Notes under the pieces: generated by a model
Told to the model about the DNA's origin: nothing
Databases searched by the model: none
The model's input: only the letters and a program-made list of their open reading frames with translations
Shown: positions 1-9,163 of the stretch, piece after piece
Layout of the letters: the number at the start of each line of letters is the position of its first letter
How positions within the stretch are numbered: position 1 is the first letter of the stretch
From: Bacillota bacterium
Lineage (GTDB): Bacteria; Bacillota; Clostridia; Acetivibrionales; JAFADI01
Direction: 5' to 3'
Length of the DNA: 64,000 nucleotides
Assembly (NCBI GenBank): GCA_023424965.1
Contig: JAFADI010000012.1
Coordinates: 62,001-126,000 of the forward strand
Position numbers and translations under genes: made by a program

Positions 1-2619
1 ACCCAGACCACCTGGATAGACGCCATTGAAACAAGCCAGAATGTCACCGGATATATTTCCGGCATTCAACCCGAGTGTTCAAAGAGAACGGGAGAAACGG
101 CCCACACCGGAACATCGGCGCTGATGTTCTCCGGCACCGACGGCAGCGCCTCCACTTCCTATTGCTATTATAAGGTGTTCGACGTGAATCTTCCGGTCAC
201 CGCCGCCACAAAGCTGAGCTACTGGTTTTACCCACAGACGGCTTTAGCAAGGTTTGTTGCGGTGGATTTTGTCTGCACCGACGGAAGTACCCTGAGAGAC
301 AGCGGGGCCCGTGATGCCGGCGGGATCAGCATGCACCCGGGGGCGGGCAGGGGCACGGTGAATGCCTGGAGCCTGGTGGAGTCCAATGTGGGCCAGTGGC
401 TCAGCGGCAAGACCATTGACCGCATTCTGGTGGGCTATGACCAGGGGCCCTCTACCGGACAGTACAGGGGCTTTATAGACGACATTTTCATTACCGACGG
501 TACGGCGGGCAGTGGGACGCCCAACCCAAAGATCGTGAGCCCCGTCTATCCCACCGGCGACATTGTCATTGCGGACTATGATGTGACCGACTATGGTGCC
601 GACAGGACCGGTACCAACGATTCCACCGCCGCCATCCAGAATGCCGTTAACGACTGCTACAGCTCCGGAGGGGGAACGGTATGGATGCCCGCAGGCACCT
701 ATAAGGTGACCGGCACCATCGAGGTGAAGGCCTTTGTGACCTTGCGGGGCGATTGGAAGGACGCGGATACGGGGGGAGGCGACTATGGCACCATTGTAAA
801 GGCTCAACTGGCATCGGGGGCCAACGGGCCTGTCCTTTTCAAAATCGGAGGGAGTGCCGGCGTAGTGGGAATTACCACTTATTATCCGGTCCAGAGCATA
901 ACCAATCCGCTGGCATACAACTACACCTTCCTCATTCCCGGAAGGGCCTGGGCCGGTGAGCAGAATTACATGGCAGCTTCAATCATGAACTGCACCCTGT
1001 TAAACTCCTATAAAGGTATCGGCATCAGCACTTCACCCAGCGACCACGGGGGAAATGTGGCCGACGGACAGGTGCATGAAACGGCTACCCTGAGGAATGT
1101 GAAGGGAACCGTCCTCAACCAGGGGGCAGTCGCGTATAACGGTGCAGACGTGGGAACCTGGGAGCATGTCGTCTTCAACAATTCCTACTGGGCAAACGCG
1201 GGAAGCACGTATAACGCGCCGGGTCAGGCAGCTTTGAACTCCTATACGAGGGCAAATGCCACCGCCTATGTTTTCGGGGACCTGGAGTGGGAACACTTCT
1301 ACGATATAAGATGTTCCGACTTCAATGTCGGTATCAATATCGTCGCGGGCCAGAGAGCACAGTTTGTGGGTGAATTTTACGGTGCCGTCATCCAGAATAC
1401 CAACACTGCCGTAAAAGTGGATGCAGTGGATACCCGGTGGGATTACCCCATCGCATTTGCCAGGAGCGTCTTAAGTGGAAGCAGCAGCGCGGTGGTGAAC
1501 AACACCGCAAAGAAAATCCAGTTCACCGACTGTACCCTCTCGGGAGCCTATGACGGCACAAAGGCAACGGTGCAAAATCCCGGCACAAGCCCTGCCTCCT
1601 ATCCGGAAAGAACGTCTGTGCCCAAAGTCTCAAGGGCGGTGCTGTATGACGTGTCAAAAGCGCCTTACAATGCACCTGGCACCTCTTCCACGGGAACGGC
1701 GCTGCCGTCGGGGGATGCAACCAGTGCCATACAGAAGGCGTTGAACGATGCAGGAGCTGCAGGCGGAGGGGTGGTATACCTGCCGGCAGGCTGGTACAGG
1801 ATAAATACACGCCTTACCGTTCCGGCAAATGTTGAGCTGCGGGGCTGCGCTTCCGTTCCCAGCAGGGATCAGACGGGCCGCAGTGCGGGAACAGTGCTGT
1901 TTGCCTATGAGGGCGCGGGAACATCAACGCCCGATACCGCCGCGGCATTCATAACGGTCAATGCGGGTACCCAGAGGGCAGGCGTCAGCGGGCTGCGGGT
2001 GTTTTATCCCAACAACAACCCGAAAAACGGAGCGGTTGTAAAATACCCCTATTCAATCAGGGGGAGCGGCAGCAACGTCTATATTGTAAATGTGGGACTC
2101 CCCAACACATACAACGGGATTGACCTTGCTTCAAGCAGGTGTGACGGCCACTATGTCAGGAAGGTTCTGGCCTGTGCCTTTGCAAAGGGTGTAACTGTGG
2201 GGCAGAGCAGTGAAGGCTGGGTTGAGGCCGTGCTTACAAACCCCAATATGTGCTGCCGGGTAGGCTATGGAATCCCGGGCTGGATCGTCAACGATACTGC
2301 TGCAGGCAGCGGATATGGCGGTGACGGCGGAGCCCAGCTGGGCAGTGTAATAAATTATACCAGGGCAAATGAAAAGTTCCTGAACGTCAGCGGCTCATCC
2401 GGCGAGCGCTTTCTCAACTGCTTTGCCTATGGCCCCAACACAGGCCTTGCGGTAACCGCGGGAACGGTAACCATGTGCAATTTCGGCACGGACAATGTGG
2501 GCAGCTACGGCGTGAACGTAAGCAGCGGAACCGTAAGGGTCTGCAATTATGCCAGGTATAACGGCACCGCCTCTACGGGTACGGTGACGATATACAACCC
2601 CATGATCCTGACGCCCTGA
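1..2619 (+). CDS. Secreted double beta-helix pectate-lyase-like protein (5' end outside window)
   Basis: The frame is open from base 1, so this is the C-terminal 872 residues of a longer protein; the ATG at 124 is internal. Residues 1 to about 180 look like a beta-sandwich carbohydrate-binding or jelly-roll module. Two copies of a Pectate_lyase_3-type parallel beta-helix follow. The first begins near residue 194 (DVTDYGADRTGTNDSTAAIQ, then GGGTVWMPAGTYKV). The second begins near residue 560 (DATSAIQKAL, then AGGGVVYLPAGWYRI). This family covers secreted polysaccharide lyases and GH28/GH55-like hydrolases; substrate and catalytic residues cannot be fixed here. The export signal must lie upstream. 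The stop is 23 bases before the next gene, a GH99-like secreted protein, so the two are probably co-transcribed. Confidence 0.85.
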   Translation, partial: TQTTWIDAIETSQNVTGYISGIQPECSKRTGETAHTGTSALMFSGTDGSASTSYCYYKVFDVNLPVTAATKLSYWFYPQTALARFVAVDFVCTDGSTLRDSGARDAGGISMHPGAGRGTVNAWSLVESNVGQWLSGKTIDRILVGYDQGPSTGQYRGFIDDIFITDGTAGSGTPNPKIVSPVYPTGDIVIADYDVTDYGADRTGTNDSTAAIQNAVNDCYSSGGGTVWMPAGTYKVTGTIEVKAFVTLRGDWKDADTGGGDYGTIVKAQLASGANGPVLFKIGGSAGVVGITTYYPVQSITNPLAYNYTFLIPGRAWAGEQNYMAASIMNCTLLNSYKGIGISTSPSDHGGNVADGQVHETATLRNVKGTVLNQGAVAYNGADVGTWEHVVFNNSYWANAGSTYNAPGQAALNSYTRANATAYVFGDLEWEHFYDIRCSDFNVGINIVAGQRAQFVGEFYGAVIQNTNTAVKVDAVDTRWDYPIAFARSVLSGSSSAVVNNTAKKIQFTDCTLSGAYDGTKATVQNPGTSPASYPERTSVPKVSRAVLYDVSKAPYNAPGTSSTGTALPSGDATSAIQKALNDAGAAGGGVVYLPAGWYRINTRLTVPANVELRGCASVPSRDQTGRSAGTVLFAYEGAGTSTPDTAAAFITVNAGTQRAGVSGLRVFYPNNNPKNGAVVKYPYSIRGSGSNVYIVNVGLPNTYNGIDLASSRCDGHYVRKVLACAFAKGVTVGQSSEGWVEAVLTNPNMCCRVGYGIPGWIVNDTAAGSGYGGDGGAQLGSVINYTRANEKFLNVSGSSGERFLNCFAYGPNTGLAVTAGTVTMCNFGTDNVGSYGVNVSSGTVRVCNYARYNGTASTGTVTIYNPMILTP

Positions 2620-2642
2620 TTTATATGGAGGAGGTAAAGTGT

Positions 2643-4427
2643 ATGAAAAAGTATAAAAAAGTGTTAGCCATGATTTGCTGCCTGATGCTTTTGAGCAGCC
2701 TTACGGTATGCGGTACCACGGTCCAGGCCGCTTCAACGGTCATAGACAAATGTGACAGTATAAGCGGATGGTCGGGTTCCGACGCAGTAACGCTGGATAC
2801 CGCCAACAAGAGAGAAGGCACCGCCTGTCTTACAAAAACAGGAAGCGGCACCGACTGGTTCAAGAAGACCTTCAGTCCCGCCATCAATTCCGGTGTCACT
2901 GAAAGCAACGGATATGTGCATCTCTGGCTGTATGTGTCCGATGTGACCAGGCTGGCGGCCACAGGGGCCCAGCTTGAAATAACAAGTGCAGGCGGTCCCG
3001 ACGCAAACGAGTATTCCTGGAACCTGCGGAATACAACCCTTGTCAACGGGTGGAACGAGCTGACCCTCAAAATAGCCAATGCGGCGAAGATCGGCTCTCC
3101 CAACCTGGCGGCAATAAACTTTATAAGGGTTTATTACTTCCTGTCCGGAAGTATAACCTGCAAGCTTGATGATGTCTATTTTACGGACGGCAGCTCTTCC
3201 GGGGACATTATCGGGAAGGTTATCGTCGGCTATCAGGGGTGGTTTGATGCACCCGGCGACGGTGCACCGGCAAATTCATGGGTCCACTGGGCCAACGGAA
3301 GCCAGCCAAGACCCGGAAACCAGAACTTTGAGATATACCCGGACACAAAGGAATACACGACGCTTTTTAACACGGGCTATGCCAATTTGGGGAACGGCTC
3401 GCCTGCGAGGCTGTTTTCCTCCTACACCGAACAGACGGTAAACAATCACTTTGAATGGATGAGGACCTATGGCATCGACGGGGCGGCAATCCAGCGGTTT
3501 GGAGGAGAACTGGCCGATGCCAATCGCAAGGCCCAGCGAGACAGTGTGCTCTTAAAGGCAAGGACCGCTGCCGAGGCAAACGGGCGTAAGTTCTATGTCA
3601 TGTACGACATCTCGGGAATGGGAAGCGACTTCGGTACAAGGCTTCAAAATGACTGGACAAATACCATAAAGAACACCATGAATCTTACCAGTTCTTCCGC
3701 ATACGCAAAACAAAACGGAAAACCGGTGGTATGCATCTGGGGCATGGGCTTCAATGACGGTGCGCATCCCGGCGATGCGGCCACCTGCATGGGGGTTGTC
3801 AACTGGTTCAAGAACCAGGGCCTGTATGTAATCGGCGGAGTGCCCACCTATTGGCGTGATTGCGACAACCCTCACCCCTTCGCTCCTGATTCCACCAGGA
3901 CAAACGACAGCAAAACCGGTTTTCAGAATGTTTACAAGGCCTTCAACATGATCCAGCCCTGGCTGGTAGGCAGGATCAGGGGATTGACGGGAAGCGGCAG
4001 CGCCGATAATTTCAAAACCTACATCATCGGTCCCGACAACGATTACTGCAAGGCCAACGGCATGGATTACGCCCCCGTGATGTTCCCGGGATTTTCCTGG
4101 AACAACATGCATAACGGCAATCCTGCAAACCCAAAGAATGAAATTCCAAGAACCCATGGAGATTTCCTGTGGAGACAGGCCTACAATGCGGCGGAACTGG
4201 GTATCACCAGCGGGTATATAGCGATGTTTGACGAATACGACGAGGGTACCGCCATCGCCAAAGCCGCTGAAGATTCAAGCATGATACCCACCAACCAGTG
4301 GTTCCTCACGCTGGACGCGGAGGGTGTGCACTGTACCTCCGACTTCTATCTGAGACTTGCAGGGGATTTGACCAAAATGCTGAAGGGACAGATACCCAGG
4401 ACCAGTGTCCATCCCACGCCCCACTGA
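2643..4427 (+). CDS. Secreted GH99/GH71-like glycoside hydrolase with N-terminal binding domain
   Basis: 594 residues. The start at 2643 is chosen over an in-frame ATG at 2625 because GGAGGAGGT (2627-2635) sits 8 bases before it and a Sec signal (KKYKKVLAMICC, hydrophobic core, cleavage near VQA-AS) follows directly. Residues about 30-190 form a beta-sandwich carbohydrate-binding-like module. From about 195 a TIM-barrel-like catalytic region begins (IIGKVIVGYQGWF, then WMRTYGIDGAAIQRF, KFYVMYDISGM, KPVVCIWGMGFND, GYIAMFDEYDEGT). This pattern is typical of the GH99/GH71-like proteins of plant or mannan degraders. The exact family is a judgement from memory, so substrate is not assigned. Gene order with the beta-helix protein upstream suggests a joint role in extracellular polysaccharide breakdown. 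Confidence 0.7.
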   Translation: MKKYKKVLAMICCLMLLSSLTVCGTTVQAASTVIDKCDSISGWSGSDAVTLDTANKREGTACLTKTGSGTDWFKKTFSPAINSGVTESNGYVHLWLYVSDVTRLAATGAQLEITSAGGPDANEYSWNLRNTTLVNGWNELTLKIANAAKIGSPNLAAINFIRVYYFLSGSITCKLDDVYFTDGSSSGDIIGKVIVGYQGWFDAPGDGAPANSWVHWANGSQPRPGNQNFEIYPDTKEYTTLFNTGYANLGNGSPARLFSSYTEQTVNNHFEWMRTYGIDGAAIQRFGGELADANRKAQRDSVLLKARTAAEANGRKFYVMYDISGMGSDFGTRLQNDWTNTIKNTMNLTSSSAYAKQNGKPVVCIWGMGFNDGAHPGDAATCMGVVNWFKNQGLYVIGGVPTYWRDCDNPHPFAPDSTRTNDSKTGFQNVYKAFNMIQPWLVGRIRGLTGSGSADNFKTYIIGPDNDYCKANGMDYAPVMFPGFSWNNMHNGNPANPKNEIPRTHGDFLWRQAYNAAELGITSGYIAMFDEYDEGTAIAKAAEDSSMIPTNQWFLTLDAEGVHCTSDFYLRLAGDLTKMLKGQIPRTSVHPTPH

Positions 4428-4448
4428 ATTTTTCCTTAGAAGCTTTTC

Positions 4449-4502
4449 AACCAGGGAGCAGGCTCCGGGTAAACATAACCCGGGCCTGCTCCCTGGTTTT
4501 AC
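4449..4502 (+). terminator. Intrinsic terminator after the GH operon
   Basis: A long inverted repeat (left arm starting AACCAGGGAGCAGGC at 4449, right arm GCCTGCTCCCTGGTT ending at 4498) with one small bulge is followed by a T run. It lies 21 bases after the stop of the GH99-like gene. Confidence 0.85.
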
Positions 4503-4560
4503 AGCCGGAATCACCGGCCCATATTTGTGCTGTACAAGAAGAAAAACTCAACATTTAATA

Positions 4561-4589
4561 TTGACTTTCATTCTCAATATCGCTATGAT
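4561..4589 (+). promoter_or_regulatory. feoA promoter overlapped by a Fur-like box
   Basis: TTGACT (4561-4566), a 17-base spacer and TATGAT (4584-4589) give a good vegetative promoter. TGACTTTCATTCTCA (4562-4576) over the -35 and spacer is close to the 7-1-7 Fur consensus TGATAATNATTATCA. This fits repression of iron uptake when iron is plentiful. The regulator is not encoded in the window. The remaining leader to feoA is about 145 bases; it contains AGTTAG twice and no gene. Confidence 0.6.
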
Positions 4590-4733
4590 TAGAGTATAAT
4601 CCGATGAGAACGGGCATTTTTACGGAAGAAATATTCTATCAGAAGAATTCACTAATTTTGAGGAAAAAAGTTAGAGTGGCCGGATTTTTATTTTTATAAG
4701 TTAGCCTGTTCTAATTTATGTGGGGAGATGTTT

Positions 4734-4949
4734 ATGATGTCATTAGCGAGAGGAAAGTTGAATACGCCTTATACAGTCAATAGTGTCAATACGGAGCACG
4801 AAGATATCCGCAAGTTTTTATTTACGCTGGGTTGCTATCCAGGGGAAAAAGTGACGATCATTTCTAAACTGGCATCCAACTATATCATTAATATCAAAGA
4901 TGCAAGGTACAGCATTGATGAGGATCTAGCAAAAGCCATTATCATATAA
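4734..4949 (+). CDS. feoA: FeoA ferrous iron transport accessory protein
   Basis: 71 residues. FeoA is a small cytosolic SH3-like protein that works with the FeoB iron permease. Three ATGs lie close together (4728, 4734, 4737); GGGGAG at 4722-4727 is too close for 4728, so 4734 or 4737 is the likely start. The FeoA-type pattern is visible: an LxTLGCYPGEKVTII turn followed by ASNYIINIKDARYSIDEDLAKAI. feoB follows 77 bases later, and that gap holds an inverted repeat AGTTAG/CTAACT (4990-5007) just before the feoB ribosome site. The protein is only distantly like the second FeoA of this window (27113). Confidence 0.85.
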   Translation: MMSLARGKLNTPYTVNSVNTEHEDIRKFLFTLGCYPGEKVTIISKLASNYIINIKDARYSIDEDLAKAIII

Positions 4950-5026
4950 ATAATTTTATTATTTTATCATGGGGGTAGTATTGATTTAAAGTTAGATAAG
5001 GCTAACTATATAAAAGGAGGTAATTT

Positions 5027-7039
5027 ATGAAAATCGCTTTAGCAGGAAACCCGAATAGCGGAAAGACAACCTTGTTTAATGCTATTACGGGTAAAATCGA
5101 GCATGTGGGAAACTGGCCCGGGGTTACCGTGGAGAAGAAGGAAGGAGATGTCAAGTCAAATCTTAACCCAAGGAATGAAAACCTGGTGGTGGTAGATTTG
5201 CCCGGCGCATACTCCATGTCGCCGTATACGAGTGAAGAGGCAATCACCAAAGATTTTGTACAGAACGAAAAGCCGGACGCCATCATCAACATTGTGGATG
5301 CAACGAATTTAAACCGGAGCTTGTTCTTTACCACACAATTACTGGAGCTGGGGATACCCGTCGTTGTCGCACTCAACAAGAGTGATCTGACAGAGAAAAA
5401 GGGTACGATCATCAATGTTCCCGCATTGAGTGACGCCCTTAAATGCCCCGTTGTCCAGACCATATCGACAAAATCCTCCGATAACGGTTTGCTTGAACTG
5501 ATGGACGCGGTAATAACGGCCGGTAAGTCCGACAAAAAGCAAATCGCTCCGAATCTTGGAGGCGCCAAAAAAGCTTCAACCAAAGAAGAATTTGAAAAAG
5601 CCGATAAAAAGCGCTATGCCTTTGTCAACGAGGTTGTTGCGGAAGCCGAGAGAAGAAAGGTAAGCGCGGAAAAGCAAACCATACAGGACAAGATCGACAG
5701 GATCATTGCGCATAAATGGCTGGGGATTCCCATCTTTGCCGTAATCGTCTGGGTAGTTTTTTCAATCTCCCAGACCTGGGTCGGGCCATGGTTTGCCGAT
5801 ACGTTTGTGGGATGGATCGACCAGCTTCACGAAGGAGTAGCCGCCCTGCTGGGTGAAAGTGTAAACCCTGTTCTCGGCTCCCTGCTGCTGGATGGAATCA
5901 TTGGCGGTGTAGGTGCCGTTATCGGATTTTTACCGCTGATCATGGTGTTGTTTTTCTGCCTGGCCCTGCTGGAGGACAGCGGATATATGGCCAGGGTAGC
6001 GATTGTTCTGGACAGGTTCTTTAAAAAAGTCGGATTGTCCGGCAGATCCATCATACCCATGATTGTTGGGACCGGCTGCGGAATACCCGGGGTTATGGCA
6101 ACGAGAACCATTAAAAACGAAAGGCAAAGGCGCACCACTGCGATGCTGACCACCTTTATGCCCTGCGGTGCCAAGCTCCCCATCATTGCACTTTTTGCCG
6201 GCGTCTTCTTTGGAGACAACAGCTGGGTCGGAACTTCAATGTATTTCCTTGGAATTATCGTCATCATTCTGGGCGCCTTGATTATCAGGCAAATCACAGG
6301 AGATTTTTCCAGGTCCTATTTCATCATGGAGCTTCCCGAATACAGGTTCCCAAGCATAAAGAGGGCGACCATCTCCATGCTGATGAGGGCAAAGGCCTTC
6401 ATTATTAAAGCGGGGACAATTATCCTGGTATGTAATGCAGTTGTCCAGCTCCTGCAGACCTTCGACTGGAAGTTCCAGGTCGTTGCCGAAGAGGCACCGC
6501 AGACAAGCATACTGGCGAGCATTGCAACGCCTGCCGCACTGTTGTTCATACCCCTCGGCTTTGGCCTGTGGCAGTTTGCAGCAGCAGCAATAACGGGCTT
6601 TATCGCCAAGGAAAATGTGGTCGGTACGCTGGCCGTATGCTTTGGGATAACGAATTTTATCAATGTTGACGAATTGACACTTGTGGGGAGCAGCACCGAG
6701 GTTAGTTCGGTATTCGGCATTACCGCGGTAGCCGCACTTTCCTATCTGGTGTTCAATCTCTTTACACCACCGTGTTTTGCGGCCATCGGTGCCATGAATT
6801 CCGAATTGGAGTCGCGCAAGTGGCTCGCGGGGGCTCTTGGCTTCCAGCTAAGCATGGGGTATACCCTGGCTTTCCTTGTGTATCAGATCGGTACTCTGGC
6901 AACCACCGGGACATTGGGTGGAGGATTTATCGGAGGATTAATTTTTGTGGCGATTGTCGTGGGAGTTGTTGTTTATTTGATGGGAAAAGGAAGTAAAAAA
7001 GCACAGACATTTAAGGGAATAGAGGCGGCAAAAGTATGA
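5027..7039 (+). CDS. feoB: FeoB ferrous iron permease
   Basis: 670 residues, within the usual FeoB size. The N-terminal G domain shows P-loop GNPNSGKTTLFNAITG (residues 7-22), the effector region HVGNWPGVTVEKKEG, DLPGAYSM and the base-recognition NKSD. After a helical spacer come the membrane segments with the Gate-type motifs (EDSGYMARVA, VGTGCGIPGVMATR, TFMPCGAKLPI) and a C-terminal membrane region. It imports Fe2+ across the cytoplasmic membrane with GTP hydrolysis. AAAGGAGGT eight bases before the ATG fixes the start. The stop codon overlaps the start of a small Cys-rich membrane protein, which is usual for clostridial feo operons. Confidence 0.97.
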   Translation: MKIALAGNPNSGKTTLFNAITGKIEHVGNWPGVTVEKKEGDVKSNLNPRNENLVVVDLPGAYSMSPYTSEEAITKDFVQNEKPDAIINIVDATNLNRSLFFTTQLLELGIPVVVALNKSDLTEKKGTIINVPALSDALKCPVVQTISTKSSDNGLLELMDAVITAGKSDKKQIAPNLGGAKKASTKEEFEKADKKRYAFVNEVVAEAERRKVSAEKQTIQDKIDRIIAHKWLGIPIFAVIVWVVFSISQTWVGPWFADTFVGWIDQLHEGVAALLGESVNPVLGSLLLDGIIGGVGAVIGFLPLIMVLFFCLALLEDSGYMARVAIVLDRFFKKVGLSGRSIIPMIVGTGCGIPGVMATRTIKNERQRRTTAMLTTFMPCGAKLPIIALFAGVFFGDNSWVGTSMYFLGIIVIILGALIIRQITGDFSRSYFIMELPEYRFPSIKRATISMLMRAKAFIIKAGTIILVCNAVVQLLQTFDWKFQVVAEEAPQTSILASIATPAALLFIPLGFGLWQFAAAAITGFIAKENVVGTLAVCFGITNFINVDELTLVGSSTEVSSVFGITAVAALSYLVFNLFTPPCFAAIGAMNSELESRKWLAGALGFQLSMGYTLAFLVYQIGTLATTGTLGGGFIGGLIFVAIVVGVVVYLMGKGSKKAQTFKGIEAAKV

Positions 7040-7173
7040 GCGGAGTAGATTATATCGTTCTTGCCGTATGCGCTGTACTTATTACCCTGGCCATATATAA
7101 AATCCGGAGGGATAAAAAACGGGGAGTAAAATGCAGCGGATGCAGCGAATGCTGCAACAAAGCCCATAAATAA
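7036..7173 (+). CDS. FeoB-associated Cys-rich membrane protein
   Basis: A 45-residue gene whose ATG overlaps the feoB stop (ATGA at 7036-7039). It has one N-terminal transmembrane helix (about residues 5-21, DYIVLAVCAVLITLAIY), a basic stretch KIRRDKKRG, and a cytosolic Cys cluster CSGCSECC near the end. This is the layout of the FeoB_associated family, thought to serve iron handling or complex assembly at FeoB. The stop is followed after 5 bases by the operon terminator, so it is the last gene of feoA-feoB. Confidence 0.85.
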   Translation: MSGVDYIVLAVCAVLITLAIYKIRRDKKRGVKCSGCSECCNKAHK

Positions 7174-7178
7174 CAGCC

Positions 7179-7218
7179 AGCCTTCTTCAGTGCTTGAAGC
7201 ATTGAAGAAGGCTTTTTT
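7179..7218 (+). terminator. Intrinsic terminator of the feoAB operon
   Basis: AGCCTTCTTCA (7179-7189) pairs perfectly with TGAAGAAGGCT (7203-7213), followed by a run of T. Confidence 0.92.
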
Positions 7219-7256
7219 CTTGGAAGCCCGGGACAAAAATACACCAGTATCTGTGA

Positions 7257-7285
7257 TTGACTTTTCATGAAACCAAAACTACAAT
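7257..7285 (+). promoter_or_regulatory. Promoter of the first YesM/YesN-type pair
   Basis: TTGACT (7257-7262), 17 bases, TACAAT (7280-7285), 42 bases before the histidine kinase start. Confidence 0.6.
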
Positions 7286-7327
7286 GAAATCAGTGAAGTT
7301 AAATTAATACGGGGTGGGCGTCATGAA

Positions 7328-9163
7328 ATGAAAGCATTCTTTGAAAAAATTACCGGCCTGGGCCTGGTATGGCAGGTTACCATCGTGTTCTCCCTCATTA
7401 TGATCATTCCCGCCATCGTTATCACCACCTCCTATTTTCAGATTGTGCGGAACAACCTTCTGGAGGAAGCAAACAAAAAGGTGCAGGAAAACCTGAGGAA
7501 AATGGATGCCAACATGAGTGCAAACATCGGCACCATGAATACGGTGCTCAACCAGCTGCTTTTCAGCCAGGAATTCCCCTACTATCTGAATCCGGCAAAC
7601 AACTTGAGTACCCATGAAAAAAACCATTACGTATATAGCGTGCAGAACTTGCTTATCAATATACGGCATGTCTATCCCAATAAATTCAGCCGTATTGTCA
7701 TCTATTCCAAAAATGACCAGGTAGACGAATATGTAGACTGGTCCTATCACATGTACAGGCTGTACGACCGGGAGTATTACTCCGAAATTATCTATGGCGG
7801 CGATGAACGTCAATATGGAAATGTGAGGGTCTATGACAGTTCTTTAGGGAATCTGGCGGATTATAAGGAGCTGGAGAGAGAAGAGGAACTGGTGCTTCCC
7901 ATTTACCATAAAATCTTTGATTTCAGAACCAAGGAATGCATTGGCATTATTGAAATCGACATGACCCTTGGAAAGCTGATAAACTCCGTGGGCCTTCTCA
8001 ATGAAGGGTCTGAAGTGACATATCTGATTTTTGACCGCCAGAACAGGCTGATATTTACCTCCGACGGGGCAAATAAAAATGAGTTTACCGCCCTGACCTT
8101 CAAAGACAAGGCGGGGGTGGCCGACATCACCCTGGGGAAAGAAGACTACCTGGTGGCCTATGACAGGGATGAGAGCACCGGGCTTACCCGTGTTGCGGTA
8201 ATGGACAAGCGCAAGATCCTCATCTCCGCCTCGGGAGTTGACACCCTGCTCATCCTGATTGCCGTCCTCAGCATAGCATTTATCGTGGTGTTCACCAATG
8301 TAGCGGCCCGCATTTTATTCCGGAGGCTCAAGGAGATGAACCGGATGATCACACAGATTGAAGCGGGACAGTTTGATGTGCGCATCAAGGTCCATGGCTT
8401 CAACGAAATTTCCAGAATTTCAGAGAGCTTCAACCACATGGCGGAGAGGCTGCAGGGCCTGCTCACCTCCATGGTGCAGAAGGAGAAGGCGCAGAAGGAG
8501 GCGGAACTCCACGCGCTGCAGGCGCAAATAAATCCTCATTTTATATACAACACCCTGGAAAACCTGCGCATGCAGTGTGAAATCGATGAATACTACACGG
8601 TAGCCGACGGCCTTGCGGTTCTTGGCGATCTGCTGCGTTACAGCATACAGTGGGAAAGCACCAAGGTGACCCTGGATGAAGAGCTCAACAACATCAAGCA
8701 ATACATCGAGATCATGAAGATGCGGTTCAGCAGCAAACTGATTTACAGGCTGGAATGCGGCAGCGGCGTGGGAAACATTTTAATCCCCAAATTCATCCTT
8801 CAGCCGCTGGTGGAAAATTGCTTCCGGCATGGGTTTAAGGACTCTATCCCGCCCTGGCTTTTAAATGTCACGGTCTTCCGGGAACAGGGCAAGCTGTTCC
8901 TGGGCGTGGAGGACAACGGCATGGGCATCGACGAAGAGCGCCTTGAGAGGATACGGGAATGCCTCCGGACCAACCACCCTATTTCCAATACCGACCGGTC
9001 CAAGAACTCCATCGGGATTGTAAATGTCAAGCAAAGGGTGGAGCTGCTCTGCCCTGAAGGGAGCGGGCTGGATATTAAAAGTGAGCCGGGCGTGGGGACA
9101 AAAATTACCGTTACAATCGCCATTGAAGAACATGAACTCCAGGAGGAGGGGAAGGATGTTTAA
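7328..9163 (+). CDS. YesM-type sensor histidine kinase
   Basis: 611 residues. One membrane helix near 15-37, a large extracellular sensor region (about 40-295), a second helix (about 298-325), a HAMP domain (about 325-375), then the His_kinase module with the phosphorylated histidine in QAQINPHFIYNTLENLRMQ and a HATPase_c domain (LQPLVENCFRHG, DNGMGID, GIGIVNVK-like G box). This architecture is typical of sensors that pair with AraC-type response regulators to control sugar uptake. The response regulator start overlaps its stop by 8 bases. The sugar ABC transporter that follows is the likely target. The ligand, perhaps a polyol or a sugar-loaded binding protein, is unknown. Confidence 0.93.
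   Translation: MKAFFEKITGLGLVWQVTIVFSLIMIIPAIVITTSYFQIVRNNLLEEANKKVQENLRKMDANMSANIGTMNTVLNQLLFSQEFPYYLNPANNLSTHEKNHYVYSVQNLLINIRHVYPNKFSRIVIYSKNDQVDEYVDWSYHMYRLYDREYYSEIIYGGDERQYGNVRVYDSSLGNLADYKELEREEELVLPIYHKIFDFRTKECIGIIEIDMTLGKLINSVGLLNEGSEVTYLIFDRQNRLIFTSDGANKNEFTALTFKDKAGVADITLGKEDYLVAYDRDESTGLTRVAVMDKRKILISASGVDTLLILIAVLSIAFIVVFTNVAARILFRRLKEMNRMITQIEAGQFDVRIKVHGFNEISRISESFNHMAERLQGLLTSMVQKEKAQKEAELHALQAQINPHFIYNTLENLRMQCEIDEYYTVADGLAVLGDLLRYSIQWESTKVTLDEELNNIKQYIEIMKMRFSSKLIYRLECGSGVGNILIPKFILQPLVENCFRHGFKDSIPPWLLNVTVFREQGKLFLGVEDNGMGIDEERLERIRECLRTNHPISNTDRSKNSIGIVNVKQRVELLCPEGSGLDIKSEPGVGTKITVTIAIEEHELQEEGKDV

Noticed and set aside
244..807. Long minus-strand reading frame inside the beta-helix gene
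   Set aside because: It mirrors the codon pattern of the real gene, has no ribosome site and shows no family resemblance. The same applies to most long antisense frames, for example at 9111-9998, 42146-43300, 46449-47345 and 50586-51512.
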